From the NCBI GenBank assembly GCA_039819565.1, contig JBCBRU010000230.1, positions 1 through 12,064 of the forward strand: a DNA stretch of 12,064 bases, read 5' to 3'. The stretch is from JAHQVK01 sp039819565 (GTDB lineage Bacteria > Myxococcota > Kuafuiibacteriia > Kuafuiibacteriales > Kuafuiibacteriaceae). Under the pieces are notes generated by a model. It was given only the letters and a program-made list of their open reading frames with translations, searched no databases and was not told the origin of the DNA. Below are positions 5,903 through 12,064 of the stretch, in pieces (position 1 is the first letter of the stretch; each line of letters begins with the position of its first letter). A program made the translations under genes and the position numbers.

Positions 5903-6795
5903 CCCAGGCGCCCCTGCACGACCCCCAGCACCTGGAGGACTAAGAACACCGCGACGCAGACCCCCGCCGCATAGAGATAGTACCGGCGCGGGAACTCGAC
6001 CAAACGGACGTCGCTCGCTTCGTTCCGTCGCGCTTTCATGGGCGGATCTTGGACGGGGATCCGTGCCCCGAGCATGCGGCGATAGTCCTCGAGCTTGCCG
6101 GGGTACTGGCCATACTTTCCTACGAATCCATCCTTGAGACAGAACAGCGCCACCTCGAGGGCCAGGGGTAGGGTGTCCTCCTTCGTGAGGAGTTCGTCGA
6201 GCCTCGCGAAGAACTCTTCGCCCCCGTCCGTGATGTCGAAGAAGTCCTTCTGAAGCGGTCTCCATTCGCTCACGCGCGCTCCGAGCGCCTTGCCCGCCAG
6301 CTCGTCGATATGAATCACGAGAGGATAGAGAACGCTTCGCGCCTCCCGGGAGGACAACCCCGAATCCAAGCGGCTTCGCAGCCAGGTGAGGCGTTCGCGC
6401 ACCTGCATTCGAACGTCCGCGATCTCCGACGCTACCTGAGGCTGGAGATCCACGGAGACCTCGCGCACCGGGGCCAGGGCCGGAGGCGATTCGACCTCGA
6501 CTTCGGCCACGGCGAGAGGGCGGCCAAAAAGAGGCTCGGGAAGAAGAGAGGGGCTCGTCGACGTGTCCGCGGCGACAGCGCGGGTAGCGATGAAGTCGAA
6601 CCGAGTGGCCGAGCCTGGCCGCTCGGACACCCATCCCTCGTCGCCCCGAGGGTCCGCTCCATCTCGGCCGCCCGAGCCCGTATCGGGCCAAGCCGACGAC
6701 TGAAGGACATGCGCTCGCGTCTGGGCGAGGAGCGCGTGGACGTCGGTGACGACCCGCTCGATGTCGAACCATTGCTCGATGGTCGTCGTAATCAT
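5899..6795 (-). CDS. tssL: Type VI secretion system membrane-complex protein TssL (DotU/IcmH family)
   Basis: The protein is 298 residues. TssL anchors the T6SS membrane complex in the inner membrane with TssM and TssJ and contacts the baseplate. Diagnostic DotU landmarks are clear: YPLVIHIDELAG (158-168), W-RPLQKDFFDITDGGEEFF (178-196), then FCLKDGFVGKYG (218-229) and KLEDYRRML (234-242). One transmembrane segment at about 272-293 is followed by only a few residues, the usual tail-anchored topology with the domain in the cytoplasm; there is no C-terminal peptidoglycan-binding domain. Unusual is a roughly 120-residue N-terminal part with a low-complexity Gly/Asp/Pro/Ser section (35-110) before the DotU domain. 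The ATG overlaps the TGA of tssF (ATGA at 6792-6795), and the stop overlaps the next GTG, so three genes are translationally chained. Confidence 0.93.
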   Translation of the reverse strand: MITTTIEQWFDIERVVTDVHALLAQTRAHVLQSSAWPDTGSGGRDGADPRGDEGWVSERPGSATRFDFIATRAVAADTSTSPSLLPEPLFGRPLAVAEVEVESPPALAPVREVSVDLQPQVASEIADVRMQVRERLTWLRSRLDSGLSSREARSVLYPLVIHIDELAGKALGARVSEWRPLQKDFFDITDGGEEFFARLDELLTKEDTLPLALEVALFCLKDGFVGKYGQYPGKLEDYRRMLGARIPVQDPPMKARRNEASDVRLVEFPRRYYLYAAGVCVAVFLVLQVLGVVQGRLG

Positions 6796-8477
6796 GGTCC
6801 GTCTTTCTCGCGATACTCGAAACTCAGGTCGAGATGCGGGAGCTCCAGGAAGACCTCAACCACCTCCTCCGTGCTCCAGGCTTCCAGCACCTCGCGCAGC
6901 CGTCGCCCGAATAGGGCCACCAAGGGCACCTCGTCGGGGCCTACGCGATCGAAGCGGAGGACGTATCGGTACCGAAAGCCCGACGTCGCTCGAGCGGAGG
7001 GGACCGAGTGCACCTCGGCTCGGCTCAAACCTTCGATCAAGGGCCCAAAGACCCGATCCCCGGGGGTGCGCAAGCCGTCCATCAGGACTCTGAGATCGGC
7101 GAGCTCCGGCATCCGTCGACTTCTCACCCCCAAGAGCGCAAGAAGCGCGTCGTCGTCTCGGACGAGAGGCGAGTCCATGGCGGGACGGATCTTTCCCCGA
7201 ACCTCGAAGCTCAGCCCGTGCGGGCTCCGATGAAGGAGCTCTGCCTCCGAACCCTCCCCCAGCTCAGCGCTGCGATGCGGCTGATGCCAGCACGCGTCCA
7301 CGGACACTCGAAAGGGCTCTGCGAGGGCCTCGGGAGCGCGCATGCGGAGACGCCCCTTACGTTCGTGGCCATAGCCTTCGACCTCCGTCTCCCATCGGAG
7401 ATCGGAGCCGCTGATGCCCCCCTCCGGGACGAATCCGGGGGTGATGGGAACGAGCCCCTCGGCGTCGTCGAGGCGGTAGGCGCCGCGGACATCATGGAGA
7501 ACGAAGCCCCCCAGTGGATCCGGGTGGCGGAGGGCATACTCGGAACGAGTGCCGTCGAACGTAAGAGGCGCGGCGAGCTCGCGTCTGAGGTTCACCGTGG
7601 GCACGACGTGCAAGTGGACGGACGCGCCCTCGAGGCTGAGACCCCGGGGCCAAGCTTGCGAAAGCTCGAGGCCGACCGTGAAGCGAGTCCAGGGCCGGGG
7701 CGCAGGCGGGACATCCAAGGTCATGAAGAGATCCATCTGCGGCAGCGCGAAGAAGGCTCGAGCTCGCTCGAGCGGATGATCGAGGGCCCCCCCCCGTGGC
7801 GGGGTGCCTGCAGGCAGCGGACCGAATCGTACCGAGCAGGCGAACTCCTCGCCGCGGCCATCCCAGCGAACGCTGGCCCGCAGGAGGCTGGTCTTCAGGG
7901 CCAGAAACACCGCGGCCGAGGCCTTCAGCTCGCCGAGGTGGTCGACGTGGAGCGCCACCGGTCCGACCGACGTGGGTTGTCCGTAGCCGTGAGAGGCCTC
8001 GAAGCTCAGCTCGAGCCTCGCTCCGACCCGCTGCCGAGAGGCTTCGAAGCGCACCGAGCTGAGCGCGAGGGGACGAACCTCGAGGGCGGCGAGGGTGCGG
8101 AGAATGAGCGGCGGCGGGGGATCTTCGAGATCCAGCGCGGACGGCTCGACCACTCCGAGCTCTTCGCCGGCCCCGAGGTGGACGGCATCGACGAAGCTCC
8201 CGTCCACTCGGGCTTGAACCATCGAAGCTCCGGGAATGGGAGAGAGTAGGTACGGGAAGTGTTGAGCAAAGAGGCGACGCATGCCGCGGCTAAGACCCCG
8301 CTCCGCGGCTACGGAGGTTCGAGCCGAGAAGAAGGCCTGCGCTTCCAACAAGCGCTGGACGTCCTGGTCGGCGCGATCCAGAGGCACCCCTGGCTGCTCA
8401 CCTACGTAGGTGATCCTGAACTGCTCCAGGGCACGGAGCTGCTCCAAGAACCGTCGCTGGAGCTGAGGATCCAACAT
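6792..8477 (-). CDS. tssF: Type VI secretion system baseplate subunit TssF (VasA/ImpG family)
   Basis: The protein is 561 residues, somewhat short for TssF (typically near 600). TssF with TssG and TssK forms baseplate wedges around the VgrG spike. Family landmarks are an N-terminal acidic anchor DRADQDVQRLLEAQAFFSA (34-52) followed by FPYLLSPIPGASMVQ (74-88), matching the D-P-x-V-E-R-L-L-E-x-F-A-F-L and Y-P-x-x-L-x-P-x-P-S-x pattern of the family. A central beta-rich body follows, and near the C-terminus LFGRRLREVLEAW. The N-terminal half is the more conserved. The ATG at 8477 is seven bases after the spike stop; the only Shine-Dalgarno-like GAGGAG abuts the ATG directly, so expression probably relies on coupling, or the adjacent TTG codon is used. 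The partner genes tssG, tssK and tssE are absent from the window. Confidence 0.88.
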   Translation of the reverse strand: MLDPQLQRRFLEQLRALEQFRITYVGEQPGVPLDRADQDVQRLLEAQAFFSARTSVAAERGLSRGMRRLFAQHFPYLLSPIPGASMVQARVDGSFVDAVHLGAGEELGVVEPSALDLEDPPPPLILRTLAALEVRPLALSSVRFEASRQRVGARLELSFEASHGYGQPTSVGPVALHVDHLGELKASAAVFLALKTSLLRASVRWDGRGEEFACSVRFGPLPAGTPPRGGALDHPLERARAFFALPQMDLFMTLDVPPAPRPWTRFTVGLELSQAWPRGLSLEGASVHLHVVPTVNLRRELAAPLTFDGTRSEYALRHPDPLGGFVLHDVRGAYRLDDAEGLVPITPGFVPEGGISGSDLRWETEVEGYGHERKGRLRMRAPEALAEPFRVSVDACWHQPHRSAELGEGSEAELLHRSPHGLSFEVRGKIRPAMDSPLVRDDDALLALLGVRSRRMPELADLRVLMDGLRTPGDRVFGPLIEGLSRAEVHSVPSARATSGFRYRYVLRFDRVGPDEVPLVALFGRRLREVLEAWSTEEVVEVFLELPHLDLSFEYREKDGP

Positions 8478-8484
8478 CTCCTCG

Positions 8485-9135
8485 TCACCCCATCTTGATC
8501 AGGGCACCTTCGAGCTTGAGGAGTGAACCCTTCACCGAAGTGAGCGCCTGTCCGACGTTGGTAATGGGGGCGGCCGCTTCGAGCTGCGCCTTCCCCTTGG
8601 CCTGGACCTTGATCGCCGTCAACTGCAGCTGGGTGCCTCCATCGATAGATGCCTTGGCCTTAGCCTTGAGCGCAACCTGGGGAGCGGAGAGAGAAGCCTG
8701 AGTGCCTCCGTCGAGCTTGAGCTTGGCTCCGCCGTCGACCGTCGCATCCCCGGCGGCCTTGAGGGTCGCCTTGGCCGAACTCTGAAGAGCCAGATCTTTG
8801 GTTGTCTTCCACGTGCCCTTTCCGTCCGCCGCGAGCGCCATATCCTTCGTCGCGCTGACGTCCACGGACTCCGCCTCAACGAGGAAATTCTTGCACTTGA
8901 GCTCAATATTAGTAGGGGACTGTTTGATTTCCGTTTGGTCGGACCCCTTTTTGACGGTGCAGCGGATGGAGGCATCTTTCTGCTGCCATACCGTCTGGGC
9001 CTCGCTGGTCTTCACCTGGAGGGTCAGGCTCGCCCCGTCGAGCACGACCGTTTGGGTGACTTTATTGTCGTCGTCGACGACCTTCACCGTCACCCCTCTC
9101 TCTTTGCTCAGCTCGATGGAACATACGAGAGCCAT
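8485..9135 (-). CDS. VgrG-needle-like beta-helical spike protein without VgrG N-terminal domains
   Basis: The protein is 216 residues, the first gene of the operon. The sequence is a regular run of short alternating strands rich in Lys, Ala, Thr, Gly and Asp, like the C-terminal gp5/VgrG beta-helix (DUF2345-type) needle. Examples are SIRCTVKKGS, IELKCKNFLVEAESVDVSATKDMAL, KATLKAAGDATVDGGAKLKL, then two near-copies of LDGGTQ-xxLxA...KAKA at 141-162 and 164-185, a period of about 23 residues. The gp27-like and OB-fold parts of a full VgrG (normally about 400 residues more) are absent, and no PAAR motif is seen. The C-terminus has an Ile/Leu-rich segment (191-216) unlike the repeat. It probably forms a trimeric spike or spike extension for the TssF baseplate. 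Part of the coding region (8881-8940) has only 25 of 60 G/C. A family call other than VgrG-needle-like is not possible by eye. Confidence 0.72.
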   Translation of the reverse strand: MALVCSIELSKERGVTVKVVDDDNKVTQTVVLDGASLTLQVKTSEAQTVWQQKDASIRCTVKKGSDQTEIKQSPTNIELKCKNFLVEAESVDVSATKDMALAADGKGTWKTTKDLALQSSAKATLKAAGDATVDGGAKLKLDGGTQASLSAPQVALKAKAKASIDGGTQLQLTAIKVQAKGKAQLEAAAPITNVGQALTSVKGSLLKLEGALIKMG

Positions 9136-9147
9136 GTCGACCCGGAG

Positions 9148-9176
9148 CCCTTAGCAGCCACACCCGGACCGGTCAA
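9148..9176 (-). promoter_or_regulatory. Candidate sigma-70-type promoter for the T6SS operon
   Basis: On the minus strand a TTGACC -35-like hexamer (9171-9176) precedes TGCTAAGGG. The -10 could be GCTAAG (9150-9155, spacing 15) or TAAGGG (9148-9153, spacing 17). Transcription would begin only a few bases before the ATG at 9135, giving a near-leaderless message, which fits the lack of a clear ribosome site. The -10 match is poor. Confidence 0.25.
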
Positions 9177-9202
9177 AACTGCATCCCTCAACGCGCTCGC
9201 AT

Positions 9203-9231
9203 CCTCGACTCGAGGGGCAAACTAGCGCTAG
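9203..9231. promoter_or_regulatory. Two palindromes in the divergent intergenic region
   Basis: CCTCGA-C-TCGAGG (9203-9215) and CTAGCGCTAG (9222-9231) are perfect inverted repeats only six bases apart, in the 113-base gap between the divergent spike and receptor genes. The second lies 18 bases before the receptor GTG. They could be operators for a shared or receptor-specific regulator. CTAG-containing palindromes are rare in high-GC genomes, which makes the second one slightly more notable. Confidence 0.3.
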
Positions 9232-9248
9232 CTACCCACGGACCGAAC

Positions 9249-11588
9249 GTGAGCTATCTTCCCTCGTCCTCATTGCTCGCCCGCGTCGCGATGGTTTGTC
9301 TGGGAGTTGTCTTCGCCGTCGACGCGCAGACCGTGCACGCTCAGGACGCCGAACCTGGTCGCGTCCCGGCCGGCCTCCCCCCCGAGGTGACGGGCGTCGT
9401 GCTCGAGAAAGCCTCGGATGACGAGACCGAAGCCCTAACCATCGAAGAGATCGTCGACACTCTGGTCCTCTCGGCTTCCAATCGCGAGGAGTCTGCGCTG
9501 ACGGCCCCCGCCTGGGTTCTCACCATCTCCAGAGAAGAGATCGATGAGCGAGGCTACGAGGAGCTGACGGATCTCCTTGACGATCTGCCGAGCATGGATG
9601 TGGTCCGGCCCCACGGAGATACGTACTTTCGGAGCTACTGGCGAGGATATCGCAATCTGATCGGTGCCCCCTATTTGCTCCTCGTGGATGGCCTGGTCTT
9701 CAACCATCTCTATCTCAACGAGGCCGAGGTCATGGCGACCTTTCCGCTCTCTTCGGTGGAGCGGGTGGAGGTCGCGTACGGCCCTGCTTCAGCGTTGTAC
9801 GGACCCAACGCGGCGATGGGGGTCATCAATGTCATCACTCGCGCCACCCCTCGGGAGGAGACGGGGATCACGAGCAGCGCCCGCTTCTTTCTCCGGGTCC
9901 CGACGCGTCCCAGCTTCGACTTCGAGACGACCAGTCAGGTAGCGGAGGCTTTCCTCCACTACCAAGGTCAGGGATGGCGAGCCTCGATCTCGGCGCGCTT
10001 CGACTCGATCGTCCTCGACCCCAGCCTGGCTAACAAGTTCGAGTACCTCGGCAATCGCTACTACGAGAACGAACGTTTCTACGGCGAGTTCCTCGATAGC
10101 CCTGAGCTCGCCGGCTCGTTTCGCTCCGAGAGCCGAAAACAGGCCATCGACGCTCGGGTCGGCTTCGGCGGGACCGAGGTGGGATTTCAACGGTTCCGAA
10201 TGCAAGGGGGCACAGGGCTGGTTTATCCCGCCGACCGGGCCCCCAACCGCATCCCGTACGTCACCCTCGAACAGAGCCTCTACCTCCGTCATCACCACCT
10301 CTTCAGCGACACGCTGTCCTCGACCACGCTCCTTCGTTTCCGCGAGAGCCACATCGACGCTCCCACCGCCTGGCTAGAGTTCGACCACTCCGTTCAGCGT
10401 GTCACCTTTCAATACTGGCAGAGCAGCAACTATGCCATGACGGCGGCCCACCAGCTCAGCCTGTCCGCGTTCCGGGGTCTTCTCACCGGAGAGGACGAGT
10501 TGGTCGTCGACGTCGGCTTTCGCTACGAGTGGCGTGACCTCGAGCGCGACTACATTCGCAATGGCCTCACTTACTGGGATCCGAGCCTCCCCTTCTCGTC
10601 CGCGACGGCCGGGGGTCCGAACTACACCTTTCCGGAGCCCACCGCCGCGGAGCGGCAGCTCGCGAACCGCGACACCGTGGATACTTTCGGTCTCTTCGCA
10701 CTGGCTAGACTTCAGCTGGTCGAGGGGCACTACGTGAACCTGGGGGTCCGGATCGATTACAACTCCTTTTTCGGCGAAGCTACGCCTATCTTTCGCGGAG
10801 GGTATGTGGGGCGCTTGTTCCCCTTCTTCACCCTGAAGCTCCTCTACGGTCAGGCCATTCGGGAGCCCAACCGTCGGGTGCTCTTCGGGGGGTTTTCCGC
10901 GACGGGCTCGAATCTCGAGCTCGAGCGCGAGAGATCTCAAACGCTCGAGCTGAGCCTCGCCTACCAGCTGGACTTCCTCGCCCTCCAAGCGAACTTCTGG
11001 CTCGTCGACGTCTCGAACGGCCTCGTGAGCGCGAATGGCACTCCCCAAAACGTAGGGCAGAGGCTCATGGCGGGGACGGACCTCTCGGCGGTGGCCCTGT
11101 TCGACATTCCTCCCCTCCGCCAGCTGAAGCTTTGGCTCTATTACTCACCCTACTTCGTGACCAACGAAGAGGTTGTCGCCGCCGACGGGACGACTTCGAT
11201 GCAGCCCATTGGGGACCTCGCTGCCCACAAGCTGTTCCTTGGGGTGACCGCCGACGTGCATCGGCTCGCGGCCGCCACCGCCCTCGCTCGGTGCATCGCG
11301 GACCGGACCACCGTGACCACCAACCCCGTCCCCACCGTACCCGCCTACTGCACGGTCGACGCGAACGTTCGGTTTCGGGACTTCGCGATCGACGGCCTTT
11401 GGTTTTCCCTCCGCGTCACCAACATTCTCGACACCGCCTACTTCCATCCCGGGGTGGGATCCGCCGACACGGGGACCACGCCCGGTCGATGGGAAGGCGA
11501 TACGTGGGTGGGGAGCGCAGGCTACTTCAACTCGCTGCTCCCCCAGCCTGGCCGCGCCCTCTCGATTCATCTGGGAATGGACTATTAG
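9249..11588 (+). CDS. TonB-dependent outer-membrane receptor
   Basis: The protein is 779 residues from the GTG at 9249; the TTG at 9273 and ATG at 9291 would also leave part of a signal peptide. The N-terminus (1-31, cleavage after Val-His-Ala before Gln-Asp-Ala) is an export signal. A TonB-box/plug entry at about 65-80 (EEIVDTLVLSASNREE) is followed by the plug: APAWVLTISREEIDERGYEELTDLL in two stretches, LLLVDGLVF, then VERVEVAYGPASALYGPNAAMGVINVITR (170-198). The remainder, about 580 residues, is a 22-strand barrel with many aromatic girdle residues and ends in Leu-Gly-Met-Asp-Tyr. The protein uses TonB/ExbBD energy to import a scarce ligand such as a siderophore, cobalamin or glycan; the substrate cannot be told from sequence. 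It is divergent from the T6SS operon and tail-overlaps the next gene by four bases. It is most likely unrelated to T6SS function. Confidence 0.92.
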   Translation: MSYLPSSSLLARVAMVCLGVVFAVDAQTVHAQDAEPGRVPAGLPPEVTGVVLEKASDDETEALTIEEIVDTLVLSASNREESALTAPAWVLTISREEIDERGYEELTDLLDDLPSMDVVRPHGDTYFRSYWRGYRNLIGAPYLLLVDGLVFNHLYLNEAEVMATFPLSSVERVEVAYGPASALYGPNAAMGVINVITRATPREETGITSSARFFLRVPTRPSFDFETTSQVAEAFLHYQGQGWRASISARFDSIVLDPSLANKFEYLGNRYYENERFYGEFLDSPELAGSFRSESRKQAIDARVGFGGTEVGFQRFRMQGGTGLVYPADRAPNRIPYVTLEQSLYLRHHHLFSDTLSSTTLLRFRESHIDAPTAWLEFDHSVQRVTFQYWQSSNYAMTAAHQLSLSAFRGLLTGEDELVVDVGFRYEWRDLERDYIRNGLTYWDPSLPFSSATAGGPNYTFPEPTAAERQLANRDTVDTFGLFALARLQLVEGHYVNLGVRIDYNSFFGEATPIFRGGYVGRLFPFFTLKLLYGQAIREPNRRVLFGGFSATGSNLELERERSQTLELSLAYQLDFLALQANFWLVDVSNGLVSANGTPQNVGQRLMAGTDLSAVALFDIPPLRQLKLWLYYSPYFVTNEEVVAADGTTSMQPIGDLAAHKLFLGVTADVHRLAAATALARCIADRTTVTTNPVPTVPAYCTVDANVRFRDFAIDGLWFSLRVTNILDTAYFHPGVGSADTGTTPGRWEGDTWVGSAGYFNSLLPQPGRALSIHLGMDY

Positions 11589-12064
11589 CCGTCGACGAGC
11601 TCGATCAGGGTCACCGCGCCGTCCTGAGTTTCGAGAATGGCGATCTTCGTCGTCACTCGCCCGGCGCTGTCGACGACGTCCACCCCCACGTAGACCCGAG
11701 CTCCCCCGATCGCCACGGTGAATGGGTAGTGCGGCGTGATCGAGGCGGCGCTCGGTCCGGCGCACCCTCCTTCTGCGTCGAGGCAGGTGACGTTCAGACA
11801 CTCGGCGGCGGTGTTGGCTTGTCCCAAGCACGAGAGGGGAAAGTGGGCCACGAACCCTCCCGAGCGGACGGCGACGAAGACCATCTCCCCAAGCAGCGCG
11901 ATCTGACCGGAAAGCAGGGGCGCCGAGGTCGAGGTGCTGGCTGCGCCCGAGCTCAGAGGCGGGAGCGCGGCGGGGTCCCAGTAGGGGGCAACCAAGCGTC
12001 GACTCCCCGTCGACGTGAGCGTCCCATCCGCTTCTACGAGGTAGCCCTGGACGGTCGAGGAGCC
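11585..12064 (-). CDS. Secreted-type protein of unknown function, 5' partial
   Basis: The frame is open through the right window edge, so the start is missing; the TTG at 11995 is not required. About 159 residues are visible. The sequence is beta-rich with short strands and turns (VQGYLVEADGTLTSTG, QIALLGEMVFVAVRSGG, FTVAIGGARVYVGVDVVDSAGR, KIAILETQDGAVTLIELVDG), resembling propeller-type or WD40-like surface proteins. Four Cys sit in the middle loop (SCLGQ, ECLNVTCLD, GGCAG), suggesting disulfides and an extracytoplasmic location. No family is recognised. The TAA stop overlaps the receptor TAG by four bases (TTAG at 11585-11588), a tail-to-tail arrangement with no room for a terminator between the genes. 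Confidence 0.65.
   Translation of the reverse strand, partial: GSSTVQGYLVEADGTLTSTGSRRLVAPYWDPAALPPLSSGAASTSTSAPLLSGQIALLGEMVFVAVRSGGFVAHFPLSCLGQANTAAECLNVTCLDAEGGCAGPSAASITPHYPFTVAIGGARVYVGVDVVDSAGRVTTKIAILETQDGAVTLIELVDG

Noticed and set aside
5903..6772. Long minus-strand frame continuing upstream of the 113-residue gene
   Set aside because: It lies wholly inside tssL in another frame and is Arg/Gly/Ser-rich without protein-like patterning; only the part after 5902 is credible.
6310..7233. 307-codon plus-strand frame over tssL and the tssF end
   Set aside because: It spans two genes on the opposite strand and is rich in Arg and Ser as expected for a shadow.
7008..8249. 413-codon plus-strand frame antisense to tssF
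   Set aside because: It is a high-GC shadow of tssF; its composition is that of a complementary-strand frame and it has no recognisable domain.

Overview
The window looks like a chromosomal segment of a high-GC, Gram-negative predatory-type bacterium, most likely Myxococcota (Polyangiales-like). The evidence is indirect: GC near 65-70 % in most genes, a secreted Cys-paired RCC1 protein with an Asp/Ala/Gly-rich linker, a thioredoxin / SUMF1 protein of a style I associate with myxobacteria, outer-membrane proteins with signal peptides, and frequent GTG starts. No rRNA, tRNA, CRISPR array or insertion sequence was seen.

Left flank (1-4040). A 5'-truncated RCC1-repeat surface protein (+) runs into a small outer-membrane barrel protein (-), and the two stop codons share one CTAG palindrome. 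Divergent from the barrel gene is a thioredoxin/TlpA-like reading frame. It passes, through what looks like a single-base frameshift near 2628, into a frame that completes an alarm-free alpha/beta (FlgO/CsgG-like) domain, a Pro/Glu-rich linker and a C-terminal SUMF1 (formylglycine-generating-enzyme-like) domain. The two frames probably represent one broken or mis-sequenced gene.

Centre (4041-9248). After a gene-poor, GC-poor 306-base gap comes a compact minus-strand operon read from 9135 down to 4347. In transcription order it holds a stand-alone VgrG-needle-like beta-helical spike, TssF (T6SS baseplate), TssL/DotU (T6SS inner-membrane anchor), a 113-residue acidic helical protein with a GTGA-coupled start, and a 365-residue protein. 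I read the last as carrying the motif order of a RelA/SpoT-type nucleotide pyrophosphokinase (KDILR, VKNRF, YYRDI, ELQ, GHExY). The operon is bounded on both sides by unrelated genes, so it is a small satellite T6SS locus. The last gene, with lower GC than its neighbours, is the best candidate for a secreted alarmone-synthetase-like effector. This is the most interesting content of the window.

Right flank (9249-12064). A TonB-dependent outer-membrane receptor (+) is divergent from the T6SS operon across a 113-base region with two palindromes. It ends tail-to-tail, again with a 4-base stop overlap, with a 5'-truncated minus-strand secreted-type protein of unknown function.
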